Part shown: in pieces, positions 52,520-60,602 of the stretch | Position numbering within the stretch: position 1 is the first letter of the stretch | Layout: every line of letters starts with the position of its first letter | Source: Psychrobacillus sp048572895 | GTDB taxonomy: Bacteria > Bacillota > Bacilli > Bacillales_A > Planococcaceae | NCBI RefSeq assembly: GCF_048572895.1 | Contig: NZ_CP183878.1 | Location: forward strand, 1,364,001 to 1,428,000 | Direction: 5' to 3' | DNA length: 64,000 bases | The notes under the pieces: model-generated | The model's input: only the letters and a program-made list of their open reading frames with translations | Database searches by the model: none | What the model was told of the DNA's origin: nothing | Position numbers and translations under genes: made by a program

Positions 52520-53397
52520 TCCATAAATTGTTTTGTCATAAATACTTGTGAAATATCAGTATTTTTAAATCCATTATTTTTTAAAAACGGCAGGACATTT
52601 TTCATTTTGTCTTCCAAATTATAAGTATTTCTTTTAATAGAACGATTAAAATGAAGCCCTTCCTGTAGTGCAGCTTGAATAGCGCGTATTCCATCTGTAT
52701 GTTCATTGTTAGTAAAAGCTTGAAATAATGTGACACCTTCAGCTTCATTACCAAATTGTTGTTTTACTCTTACTAAACAAGCAGCAAGCACTTCACTATC
52801 CTTCATTGCAATAATTGCCTCTCCACCGGCCTTTGGTGTAATAGAAGGATCTACTTGCCATGGTACTAAAGCTGGGAAAATACTTGAGTTTACTGCTTGC
52901 AGTGCAGGTATTCTTTTCAATTCAAATTCACTGGCAATTTTTTCATCATAGCTTAATACACCTTCTGCCTCTAAAAAATGCAGCGTATCAATTACTATAT
53001 ACCCAACCTTCTCATATAGTTTTATAGCTGGTTGATTAATTGACAGAGCCTCTAATGTAGCTATATTTACTTTTTGCTGATTTAACAGGTCAAGAGCCTT
53101 TTCAATAAGGATTGTTCCTAGTTTCTTTCCTCTGTATTCTGGAATAATTCCAGTACCACCATTCCAAGCAATTTTCTCACCATTTACTTCCCGAATGCCT
53201 TGTAATACAAATCCTATTGGTCTATCCTCATCAAACATAACAACAGACATTGCTACTGATAGATTATCATTTCCAAAACGAGCTATAAAAGAATCCAATG
53301 GCATCTTCATCGGATTAAAATATCCTTCAAACCCACTTGTAAAAAGTTCGTGTGCTTCCTTAAAGGTTAAATGCTCCATTGTCTTAAATGTAATCAT
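52516..53397 (-). CDS. GNAT family N-acetyltransferase, two-domain
   Basis: 293 residues. The N-terminal GNAT domain carries GTGIIPEYRGKKLGTILIEKALDLL (acetyl-CoA motif A, RGKKLG) and ATLEALSINQPAIKLYEKVGY (motif B). The C-terminal half, from about 150, resembles a degenerate second GNAT domain. Acetyl acceptor unknown. AAGGGGTG precedes the ATG. Monocistronic. Confidence 0.87.
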   Translation of the reverse strand: MITFKTMEHLTFKEAHELFTSGFEGYFNPMKMPLDSFIARFGNDNLSVAMSVVMFDEDRPIGFVLQGIREVNGEKIAWNGGTGIIPEYRGKKLGTILIEKALDLLNQQKVNIATLEALSINQPAIKLYEKVGYIVIDTLHFLEAEGVLSYDEKIASEFELKRIPALQAVNSSIFPALVPWQVDPSITPKAGGEAIIAMKDSEVLAACLVRVKQQFGNEAEGVTLFQAFTNNEHTDGIRAIQAALQEGLHFNRSIKRNTYNLEDKMKNVLPFLKNNGFKNTDISQVFMTKQFMD

Positions 53398-53474
53398 TTC
53401 ATAACACCCCTTGTTAAAAAAGTAGTATACATTTCTTTAGTTGACTTCACTATTTCCAAAAAAGGAAATGCTGG

Positions 53475-53920
53475 TTGCAAAATAGAAGCATGAAAAAGAA
53501 TTCAATCAATCAATCATACCCAAAAAAAAATTTGCAGCATGGGAAGTATTTAATTCTTTTGAGATCTCTCCACACTCTTGACCATCTTGTAAAATGGTAT
53601 TTAAAAAATGGTAAAATAGCCCACTATGAATCTCATATTTTTTTCGATTCTCTGCTCTGCTACCAGAAGTCCAATGCTAGTTGATTTCTTACATTGTTTA
53701 ATTTTGGCTCTTTTAACCACTCATCTGAAGTATACATATCAAAAAGCACATTCACTTTTTTTGTAGTAGAGTAAAGCGTAGAAAATTTATTTTTCAGCTT
53801 TTGAATCATCTCATCTTCCTGTTGCTGTAGCGTATGATCGTATACTTCTTCTTTACTTTTAAAATAATGATAAATTGCACCTTTAATTATACCACATGCT
53901 CTTTTAATGACTACATTCAT
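53475..53920 (-). pseudogene. TetR-family regulator, degraded
   Basis: The reading GIIKGAIYHYFKSKEEVYDHTL is the recognition helix and following segment of TetR proteins, but the first 20-30 residues of the DNA-binding domain are missing or scrambled (MNVVIKRAC). The frame stops at 53660, and homologous-looking C-terminal sequence (RAENRKKYEIHSGLFYHFL, DGQECGEISKELNTSHAANFF) lies in another frame to about 53500. It is a pseudogene. Confidence 0.7.
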
Positions 53921-54371
53921 TGAAAATATCCTTTCTATGGCTCTTATTAGTATTGGAGGCTGGGTGCAACAATCAGTATAGGTTTAAGTGTGCTTCCCTT
54001 AAGGGAGCGACAGTCATTGGTGCACAAGCTTATAAAAATCAACATAAATTTGAACAGAAATCTACGGTAGAGAGTAACTGTTTAATGGGTATCAAGGAGT
54101 GCTTACTCAACTTACGGGTGCTTTAGCAGAACAGGGCTTGGTTTTACCCCTTTAGATATGATTGTCTAAAGGGGTGTTTATTATGTTGAAAAGGAAAAGA
54201 ACATCTGTGGAACATAGAGTTGTTCCACAAATGAGAATGAAGAATAGTGTGCTTTATTTGGGAAAATTGGAATATTTATTGATTATAGAAACTGTAGCTA
54301 TTGAAAATGGAACAAATAAAAGCTAAATAACAATAATATAATCTCTTTTCTAGATATGCATTTATCAATAA
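53921..54371. other. gene-free stretch
   Basis: Contains a CBR left part with terminator (54107-54180) and short broken readings; no intact gene. Confidence 0.4.
54107..54180 (+). repeat. CBR left part with distinct terminator
   Basis: ACTCAACTTACGGGTGCTTTAGC, then hairpin ACCCCTTTAGA/TCTAAAGGGGT and GTTTA; no right box. Confidence 0.7.
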
Positions 54372-55130
54372 TCAAGAATCAAAGAACTTAATACCACTTA
54401 GTACAAAAGCATCAGAACTTGGGCTATAACCAACTAACTTTCTTGTTCCTTCAATATCAATTCGTTTAAACCTGTTGTTAGAAACACCATGTAAAATTGA
54501 AAATGGAGGTAAGTTCTTTGCCGTCATCGACTTTAAGAGAAGGTCCATAAAATCTTCTGGGCTTAAGTATGCACTCATATCTCTAGCCGTTAGTGGTTTA
54601 CCATATGGATTATAATCATCATATGCACCTATACGAATAGCAAGACTTTGTAACCCTTCTTCATAAGCAAAATAAGAAGCAACAGCCTCTGCAAAACACT
54701 TACTTACCCCGTACATATTTTTGGGTCTCGTGGGGGAATAAGCATGTGGTTGATAATCCAAAGGATAGCCTTCAATTGTTTGAGCACTTGAAGCAACTAT
54801 TACTTTGGATACATTATTATCACTAGCAGCTCTAAAAATATTATAGGTTCCCTTTATATGATTTTCTAATAAGGAGCCATAAAAATCAGCATTTGGTGAA
54901 GGATTACCTGCCAAGTGTATAACTATATCTATACCTTTCGTAAATTCTTGACAAGCAGCTAAATCAGAAACATCTAAATATATGATTTCATGATTTGTAT
55001 CTTTAAAAGTTTCTAAAGCAGATAAGTTAATATCTGCTAGCCGTAACTGGTAATTCCCTTGCTTATCTAGGAACCTTGTAACATCTTGGCCAATCTTACC
55101 TGCAGCACCTGTAACTAAAATTTTTTGCAT
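54372..55130 (-). CDS. NAD-dependent epimerase/dehydratase family oxidoreductase
   Basis: 252-residue extended-type SDR. Cofactor motif VTGAAGKIGQDV, strand-2 acidic ADINLSAL (NAD preference), DIVIHLAGNPSP, catalytic Ser in VASSAQTIEGYP and YGVSK. The layout and HNHIKGTYN-like segment (ENHIKGTYNIFRA) resemble uronate dehydrogenases. Divergent from the LysR gene at 55273, which probably controls it. Substrate is inferred to be a sugar or sugar acid. Confidence 0.87.
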   Translation of the reverse strand: MQKILVTGAAGKIGQDVTRFLDKQGNYQLRLADINLSALETFKDTNHEIIYLDVSDLAACQEFTKGIDIVIHLAGNPSPNADFYGSLLENHIKGTYNIFRAASDNNVSKVIVASSAQTIEGYPLDYQPHAYSPTRPKNMYGVSKCFAEAVASYFAYEEGLQSLAIRIGAYDDYNPYGKPLTARDMSAYLSPEDFMDLLLKSMTAKNLPPFSILHGVSNNRFKRIDIEGTRKLVGYSPSSDAFVLSGIKFFDS

Positions 55131-55272
55131 TTCACTTCATCCTTCCATGAAAAATACATCCCTTATTAAGGGTCATATAATAAAGCATGCACTAATTATA
55201 AGTTTGTTATGGCATTAAATAAAACGAAGAAATATAATGGGCACATGAATAAAACTCATAAGGAGGACCATA

Positions 55273-56160
55273 GTGACTTTAATAAAATATGAAATATTTA
55301 ACAAAGTGGCAGAACTCAATAGTTTTACAAAAGCTGCAGAAGTGTTAGGTTTCACCCAATCTGCTGTAAGTCATGCAATTAGAAGTTTGGAAAAAGAGTT
55401 TTCCTTTCCTTTATTTATTCGCAATCACTCTACTTTTACATTGACCAAAAATGCAGAGGAGCTTTTAATTACCGTTCGGCAAATTTTATACTATAACAAC
55501 ATGCTGAAGCAGGAAGTAGCCGCTATCAATGGGTTCCAAAAAGGAATAGTAAGAGTGGGGGTTTTTTCGAGTATTTCTAAAAACTGGATTCCTGGTATTC
55601 TTAAAAAAATGGAGGGAAAGTTTCCAAATATTGAAATCGAATTACTGGAAGGAAACTATGCTGAGGTTGAGAACTGGTTACAAAACGGGAGATTAGATTG
55701 TGGATTTATTAATAATGATACTTACTTTGAATCATTTGAAAAATCCTTTGAAATCGTACAATTGAAGAGGGATCGACTTTTATGTGTTGTATCTAACCAA
55801 TCCCCATTATGTAAGGAAAACCAAGTATCAATGCAACAAATAGAAAATGTGCCTTTTATTATGCCAACATATCAGTGTTATGATGATATTCAAAAAATAT
55901 TTAAGGAGAATAAAGTTAGCCCCAATATTCGATTCGAAAATATGAATGAATACTCGGTGATCTCCATGGTGGAGAATAATCTAGGAATTAGTATATTGCC
56001 AGAAATGATTATACCGAAATCAAAAATTTCTTTTACAGCCATTCCACTTAAAAGTGATAGCTATCGAACTATTGGATTAGCTATAAGAAAACCAACCTCA
56101 CCCGCGACTAAGAAATTTTCTGAGATTACTAAAAGGTGGGTATCATTTGAATCAATTTAA
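55273..56160 (+). CDS. LysR-family transcriptional regulator
   Basis: 295 residues: winged helix LIKYEIFNKVAELNSFTKAAEVL, TQSAVSHAIRSLEKEF, LFIRNHSTFTLTKNAEEL, then the effector domain (GIVRVGVFSSISKNWIPGIL). A GTG start follows AAGGAGGA. Divergent from the epimerase-type gene with a 142-bp shared promoter region. Confidence 0.92.
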   Translation: MTLIKYEIFNKVAELNSFTKAAEVLGFTQSAVSHAIRSLEKEFSFPLFIRNHSTFTLTKNAEELLITVRQILYYNNMLKQEVAAINGFQKGIVRVGVFSSISKNWIPGILKKMEGKFPNIEIELLEGNYAEVENWLQNGRLDCGFINNDTYFESFEKSFEIVQLKRDRLLCVVSNQSPLCKENQVSMQQIENVPFIMPTYQCYDDIQKIFKENKVSPNIRFENMNEYSVISMVENNLGISILPEMIIPKSKISFTAIPLKSDSYRTIGLAIRKPTSPATKKFSEITKRWVSFESI

Positions 56161-56208
56161 GTTTTCCAAAATCTAGGCTATTTAAATTGAAATGGTTCTT
56201 CTTGAACT

Positions 56209-56290
56209 AACGGAGGCATTAGTTTAAGATCATCGGGTTACTTAGGAATCACTTTTTTCTCGTACAACTAAAAGGGCAGCGTTCCTGTAA
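56209..56290 (+). repeat. CBR with variant right box
   Basis: TTCTTGAACTAACGGAGGCATTAG, a degenerate middle, T6, CGTACAACTAAAAGGGCAGCGTTCCTGTAATG. Confidence 0.7.
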
Positions 56291-56336
56291 TGAATAAAAT
56301 TAATTATGTAAAATCAACAAAGTTTGTGAAAAAACG

Positions 56337-56378
56337 TACTTAAACTAACGAGTGCTTTAGCAAAATATGGCCATCATT
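56337..56378 (+). repeat. CBR, type II, left part interrupted by IS
   Basis: TACTTAAACTAACGAGTGCTTTAGC, AATATGGCCATCATTT, then the IS150-like terminus. Same interruption point as at 3646. Confidence 0.8.
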
Positions 56379-56430
56379 TTAAACTGCCCCGTAAATGTTA
56401 GACACCAACTAACATTTACGGGGTGTTTTT

Positions 56431-56955
56431 ATGTCTAAATATACATTAGAAGTTAAATTACAAGCGGTAAAACGCTATTTAACTGGAAACGAAAGCTATC
56501 AAACTATTGCAGAAAGCATTGGCGTAGCTAAATCTCAAGTCATTACTTGGGTGAAATTATTTGAAGTACAGGGTGAAAAAGGGTTTAAGAAATGCTATAC
56601 AAGCTACTCATCTGAGTTTAAACTAGACGTACTTAATTTTATGAACGAAACAGGTACGTCTTTTCTAGAAACGGCAAGCACATTTAATATTTCTTCTCCG
56701 AGTATCATTTATCGGTGGGATCAATTGCTTAAGACAAAAGGATTGGACGCGCTAGAACCAAAGAAAAAGGAGCGTCCATCTATGAAAAAAGAAACGAAAA
56801 AAGTTGAACCAGAAAAATCCATCCCTGCCGAAGACTCTATGGAAGCCCTACAAGCAAAAATCAAACATTTAGAAATGGAAAATGCTTATTTAAAAAAGTT
56901 AAACGCTTTAGTTCAGATGCAGGAAAAATTACAAACAAAATCAAAGCGCAAGTAG
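56431..56955 (+). CDS. IS150-like OrfA
   Basis: 174-residue subunit with two helix-turn-helix units (KYTLEVKLQAVKRYLTGNES with SQVITWVKLFE; YSSEFKLDVLNFMNETGTS with SIIYRWDQLL) and a C-terminal coiled coil (EALQAKIKHLEMENAYLKKL). A slippery A6G run (TTA-AAA-AAG) at about 56893-56899 fits -1 frameshifting into orfB. Confidence 0.9.
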   Translation: MSKYTLEVKLQAVKRYLTGNESYQTIAESIGVAKSQVITWVKLFEVQGEKGFKKCYTSYSSEFKLDVLNFMNETGTSFLETASTFNISSPSIIYRWDQLLKTKGLDALEPKKKERPSMKKETKKVEPEKSIPAEDSMEALQAKIKHLEMENAYLKKLNALVQMQEKLQTKSKRK

Positions 56956-57794
56956 TTTTTGAACTAAAGGAACAATATGAGGTCGTGGATTTAGTTGAAG
57001 TCGCTGACATTCCACGCAGTACTTATTACTACTGGGAAAAACGATTGGATCAAGCCGATAAATATGAAACGGTAAAAGAAGCAATCAAGATTATTTATCA
57101 CGAACATAAGGGACGTTATGGTTACCGTCGCATCGCGAAAGAACTGCAAAAATACGGCTTTATACATGACCCGAAAACCATCAACCGCTTGATGAATGAA
57201 ATGGGTTTAAAATGTGAGGTCCGTATGAAGAAGTATCGCTCTTATAAAGGAAACCTCGGGAAAATCGCACCTAATGTATTACAACGTAATTTTAAGGCAG
57301 AGAAAATGAATCAAAAATGGGTAACTGACGTTACTGAATTCCATCTATTTGGAGAAAAGCGATATCTATCACCTGTTCTTGATTTGTGTAATGGGGAAAT
57401 AATCGCATATAAAGTCATGAATCGACCGGTCTACCAACTTGTAGGAGATATGTTAGACGTAGCTGTTCAGCGCCTCCAGCCAGGAGACGAAGTCATCCTT
57501 CACTCCGATCAAGGCTGGCATTATCAAATGAAAAAATATCAACAGACATTACAAGCACATCAAATTACGCAGAGTATGTCTCGTAAAGGGAACTGTTTAG
57601 ATAACGCAGTCATTGAAAATTTCTTTGGCCTCTTAAAGTCTGAACTGTTTTATTTACAAGAGTTCGAGAGTATGGCGCATTTTGAAAAGGAATTAGAAGA
57701 ATATATGGAGTATTATAATCACAAGCGAATGAAGGCAAAATTAAGAGACCTGAGCCCGGTTGAATACCGAACGCAGATCTTAGAAGCTGCTTAA
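56892..57794 (+). CDS. IS150-like OrfB (DDE integrase)
   Basis: Integrase subunit, intact. In the -1 frame it reads KVKRFSSDAGKITNKIKAQV from the slippery site, so the fused product starts there; the first internal start is 56985. HTH_21 region YRRIAKELQKYGF, catalytic residues in VTDVTEFHLFG (Asp), LHSDQGWHYQ (Asp) and NAVIENFFGLLKSE (Glu), ending YNHKRMKAKLRDLSPVEYR. The transposase looks functional although the IS end is missing. Confidence 0.88.
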   Translation, partial: KKVKRFSSDAGKITNKIKAQVVFELKEQYEVVDLVEVADIPRSTYYYWEKRLDQADKYETVKEAIKIIYHEHKGRYGYRRIAKELQKYGFIHDPKTINRLMNEMGLKCEVRMKKYRSYKGNLGKIAPNVLQRNFKAEKMNQKWVTDVTEFHLFGEKRYLSPVLDLCNGEIIAYKVMNRPVYQLVGDMLDVAVQRLQPGDEVILHSDQGWHYQMKKYQQTLQAHQITQSMSRKGNCLDNAVIENFFGLLKSELFYLQEFESMAHFEKELEEYMEYYNHKRMKAKLRDLSPVEYRTQILEAA

Positions 57795-57918
57795 ATTATT
57801 TCATTGGACCACACCACCTTTGACTCCCAAGCGCCACAGGGTTCTATTTAGTATAAATAGTTGTGACAAATGGGAAGGTTTCAAATCGCAAGTAAACCCT
57901 TGATACATAAGGAAAAAG

Positions 57919-57962
57919 AAACGTCCCACTTGATGTCTTAGGTGAGACTCTAAATGGGACGT
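57919..57962. terminator. hairpin between IS and repressor gene
   Basis: AACGTCCCA pairs with TGGGACGTT around a 26-base loop. Located about 40 bp downstream of the minus-strand repressor. Confidence 0.5.
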
Positions 57963-58002
57963 TAATCGGGTAATAAAAAAACTCAATCATTTTCCTCCCT
58001 TT

Positions 58003-58218
58003 TTATATTTTTTCTCCATCATTCAAAAAGAAAAATCCTTCATACTTCACTTCCAAAACCTCTGCAATCTTACGAAGATCTTGTTCAGAAAAATTATCGT
58101 TTTTAATTTTCGTGTTTAAGTTTTGTCTCGATTGCCCTAATTTTTCAGCTAATTTCGGTATAGTCATTTCCTTTCTACCTAGTAAGATTTTAATTTTTTC
58201 TCCCATTGTCAATGTCAT
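58003..58218 (-). CDS. XRE-family helix-turn-helix repressor
   Basis: 71 residues, almost only the DNA-binding domain: GEKIKILLGRKEMTIPKLAEKLGQSRQNLNTKIKNDNFSEQDLRKIAEVL, then FFFLNDGEKI. Divergent from a three-gene run of small proteins, with operator-like dyads in the spacer. The arrangement is that of a phage or integrative-element control module. Confidence 0.85.
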   Translation of the reverse strand: MTLTMGEKIKILLGRKEMTIPKLAEKLGQSRQNLNTKIKNDNFSEQDLRKIAEVLEVKYEGFFFLNDGEKI

Positions 58219-58260
58219 TTAAATCAATCCTTTCTATTTACTCATTATAACTAATGTTTA

Positions 58261-58340
58261 TTTACAAAAGCAATGAAAATATAAACAATGTAAATAAAAA
58301 GGTTGACATAATTTATAATATGATTTACATTGTAAATATA
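58261..58340 (+). promoter_or_regulatory. promoter and operator dyads of the repressor module
   Basis: TTGACA (58303-58308), 17-bp spacer, TACATT. The palindrome ATTTACATTGTAAAT (58323-58337) covers the -10, and related sites ATAAACAATGTAAAT and TTTATTTACAAAAG lie upstream. Likely operators of the XRE protein. Confidence 0.7.
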
Positions 58341-58383
58341 GAACTTGTCAAAGTAAAATAATTTAAAACAAGGAGATGGGAAA

Positions 58384-58638
58384 ATGAAACAATTCACTGA
58401 AGAAGAATTAATACTTTTTATCCGGTTTAGTCGAATTTGCAAAAACTTAGATATTACTGCAGTTCCAGAAAACATTGATAAAGTAATGCTAGAAGTGGCT
58501 CGTATGAGTCCCACAGAAACATTACAAGAAATGATTGCAGATAATAAAGAAAATACAGCCAGCCCTACGAAAGAAATCGTGGAAATCGTAATGAAAGAAT
58601 TGAAAACGAGAGGGGAAATAGAATGTATCCAGATCTAG
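58384..58638 (+). CDS. hypothetical small protein 1 of repressor module
   Basis: 84 residues, soluble, mostly helical (FTEEELILFIRFSRICKNLD, TKEIVEIVMKELKTRGEIE). GGAGATGG precedes the ATG. Overlaps the next gene by 16 bases, so translation is probably coupled. Small proteins of this sort are common after phage/ICE repressors. Function unknown. Confidence 0.7.
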   Translation: MKQFTEEELILFIRFSRICKNLDITAVPENIDKVMLEVARMSPTETLQEMIADNKENTASPTKEIVEIVMKELKTRGEIECIQI

Positions 58639-58847
58639 CGACAAAACTAATATTTAACCAAACTACCATTGTGGAAGTTTCTTCTGATTATGTAGATACC
58701 GTTATGATTTCCGTTTCTATTCATAGTGATGATACGGATTTAAAGCACAGGACCTTCCAACTTGAACCAGATGAAATTGACTTATTTGTTGCAACGTTAA
58801 ACTTGTACAAAAACAGGATAATAGGGGGAAGAAAAAATGACAATTGA
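58623..58847 (+). CDS. hypothetical small protein 2 of repressor module
   Basis: 74 residues, beta-rich (IVEVSSDYVDTVMISVSIHS) with a C-terminal helix (DEIDLFVATLNLYKNRI). Overlaps both neighbours. Family not recognised. Confidence 0.68.
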   Translation: MYPDLATKLIFNQTTIVEVSSDYVDTVMISVSIHSDDTDLKHRTFQLEPDEIDLFVATLNLYKNRIIGGRKNDN

Positions 58848-59094
58848 TGTATTAGAGGTATTTGACGGAGCAATGAATGTGGAATTTAAGGAACTTGCTT
58901 ATTACGAGGAAACAATTGAATTACCAGTATTCACTTTAGAAGAAGATACAGTAGAAGAGTGGAATGCGAAAGCTAAAAAGCAAAACATAAAGATGTTTGT
59001 TGCTGATACAGGCAAACAACCAAAAGATTATGAAGAGGTTTTATCTTGGATCTACTGTTTAATTGAAGAGGAAAAACATGAAGGTGTAGCCTAG
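58837..59094 (+). CDS. hypothetical small protein 3 of repressor module
   Basis: 85 acidic residues (LEVFDGAMNVEFKELAYYEE, YEEVLSWIYCLIEEEKHEG). AGGGGGAAG precedes the ATG inside gene 2. Ends the three-gene run. Function unknown. Confidence 0.68.
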   Translation: MTIDVLEVFDGAMNVEFKELAYYEETIELPVFTLEEDTVEEWNAKAKKQNIKMFVADTGKQPKDYEEVLSWIYCLIEEEKHEGVA

Positions 59095-59175
59095 TTGCTG
59101 CATCTTTTTTTATGAGGTTTACTAATAAAAGCTGCTACGGTAGTTCATGTAGTGTTACATAAATAAACTTTTAGA

Positions 59176-59204
59176 TTGACGTGTACATAAAATCCATGTA
59201 TTAT
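59176..59204 (+). promoter_or_regulatory. sigma-A promoter of the small RNA upstream of Abi_2
   Basis: TTGACG, 17-bp spacer, TATTAT. The start point would fall near 59211, giving an RNA that ends at the terminator at 59240-59273. Confidence 0.75.
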
Positions 59205-59210
59205 GAATAT

Positions 59211-59275
59211 AATATAGTATGCAGGCCATCGATTGGCTAGGAAAAACCTCTAACTTGTTTAGGGGTTTTTTTCTG
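59211..59275 (+). ncRNA. small structured RNA upstream of the Abi_2 gene
   Basis: About 63 nt between a strong promoter and an intrinsic terminator. The first hairpin is GCCA-TCGA-TTGGC; the second is the terminator (AAAAACCTCTAA with TTTAGGGGTTTTT). No ORF fits in it, and the Abi_2 ribosome site lies 40 bases further on. A short structured RNA in this place matches RNA partners reported for AbiF-type proteins; homology is not checked. Confidence 0.6.
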
Positions 59276-59325
59276 CCCTCTTTTAGAGTATCATATAAAT
59301 ATTGTGATTGAATCGGGGGTGCGAA

Positions 59326-60318
59326 ATGAGTCAGGTGGGAAAACCATTTTTATCACTGGAAAAACAAATAGAAAAACTTTCTTCGCGTGGTTTGGAAATT
59401 CTATCAGTTGATAATGCCAAGCAACAATTACTAAGAACTACCTATTACGATTTAATTAATGGATATAAAGATGTTTTTTTAGTAGAGAAAATAGATTCAG
59501 AAGATGAGGATCAATATATTAGTGGTACAACTTTTGAAGATATTCTTGATCTATATAATCTAGATAGAGAGATAAGACATGCAACATTAGAGGTTTTACT
59601 AGACATTGAGTGTATTTTCTACTCAAGCTTGGCTTATTGCTTGTCAGAAATATATGGGGAAAAACAGGAAGACTATTTAAAGAAAGAAAATTATAGACTT
59701 GGAAGAAAGCAGAAGCATAACAATCGTTTTGAACGAGATAACCTACTTTGGAAAATTGGAAAGAAAATTAATGAACCTGATGAACAACCACTTAAATACT
59801 ATAAAGAACAGTACGGAAATATACCACCGTGGATATTGGTTAAAGGATTATCATTCGGTGAATTGGTGATGCTATACAGGTTATCATCTGATGTAGTTAA
59901 ATCAAATGTTATTATGAATATAATCGGCAGGGAAGCATCGGATCATGACAAAGAATTTTTTCTGAAAAGTATGGAAATATTTAATAGATATAGAAATCTT
60001 GCCGCCCATGGTGGTCGTATTTATAATAATTGGACAAACTTTGAACTTCCTTACAAACCGGAACTGTTTAGAATGTTAGGTATTGAAAAGGCGGCGCACA
60101 ATAAAGGAAGGGGAAGAAATGATTATGCCGCATTTACAATTGGTCTCTTGTTTTTCTTTCAAAATAATGCTAGAGGAATGCTTGAATTCATTATATATCT
60201 AGAAGGTGCGATGAGTGAATATCAGAAAAAGCAGCCTTCGCATTACGAGTGGACTTTAACTGCATTAGGTATTCCTAGTAATTACTATCGCTCATTTTTA
60301 GGTAGTCTTGGATTGTAG
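59326..60318 (+). CDS. Abi_2 / AbiF-type abortive infection protein (HEPN)
   Basis: 330-residue protein of the Abi_2 (AbiD/AbiF) family. It starts KPFLSLEKQIEKLSSRGLEI, LLRTTYYDLINGYKDVFL and EDILDLYNLDREIRHATLEVLLDIE, the family core. The HEPN catalytic motif RxxxxH is present as RNLAAH (R223-H228). Such proteins are RNases that stop growth on phage infection. I use the ATG at 59326, six bases after GGGGG; an upstream TTG lacks a site. It is expressed behind a terminator, so readthrough from the small RNA promoter or a separate promoter is needed. Confidence 0.85.
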   Translation: MSQVGKPFLSLEKQIEKLSSRGLEILSVDNAKQQLLRTTYYDLINGYKDVFLVEKIDSEDEDQYISGTTFEDILDLYNLDREIRHATLEVLLDIECIFYSSLAYCLSEIYGEKQEDYLKKENYRLGRKQKHNNRFERDNLLWKIGKKINEPDEQPLKYYKEQYGNIPPWILVKGLSFGELVMLYRLSSDVVKSNVIMNIIGREASDHDKEFFLKSMEIFNRYRNLAAHGGRIYNNWTNFELPYKPELFRMLGIEKAAHNKGRGRNDYAAFTIGLLFFFQNNARGMLEFIIYLEGAMSEYQKKQPSHYEWTLTALGIPSNYYRSFLGSLGL

Positions 60319-60420
60319 GGAACCGATTTTACTGAGAAGACTAACGTGTGCAAAACGTTTGCATAAATACGTTTAAAAGGTTTAAAAACTTAACAGAACT
60401 GCGATAGCGACATTTATAGA

Positions 60421-60456
60421 GCATTCTTGCCAGTAATGGTAAGGGTGCCTTTTTCT
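60421..60456 (+). terminator. terminator after the Abi_2 gene
   Basis: GCA-TTCTTGCC pairs imperfectly with GGTAAGGGTGC, followed by CTTTTT. Confidence 0.6.
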
Positions 60457-60465
60457 ACAAAAAAA

Positions 60466-60490
60466 CAGCACCTCTAAATTAGAGATGCTG
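60466..60490. terminator. short hairpin
   Basis: CAGCACCTCTAA pairs with TTAGAGATGCTG with one mismatch, and is preceded by A6 (terminator for minus-strand transcription). Confidence 0.55.
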
Positions 60491-60602
60491 CATACATATT
60501 ACATAATTACCCTTGCCCTCGACAATGCTATTTTAAACTAACCGTAGTCAAAACCGTATTCACTGACTTTTAAATTTCCCCAAAAACCCTTATAAAGCTT
60601 GA

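Larger units (their letters stand above)
56379..57794 (+). mobile_element. IS150-like (IS3 family) insertion sequence
   Basis: The left end ACTGCCCCG precedes a terminal hairpin (CCCCGTAAATGTTAG/CTAACATTTACGGGG). orfA and orfB overlap through a frameshift window. The expected right terminus (GGGGCAGTTCA) is not found after orfB, so that end has been lost or replaced. Confidence 0.82.

Noticed and set aside
519..56378. CRISPR array interpretation of the many repeats
   Set aside because: Repeats are 75-140 bp, divergent, irregularly spaced at hundreds of bases, with genes as spacers and no cas genes.
519..56378. Calling the array a true integron
   Set aside because: No integrase, attI or cassette promoter is visible in the window, and the boxes do not match the GTTRRRY/RYYYAAC consensus exactly. 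I therefore report it as integron-like only.
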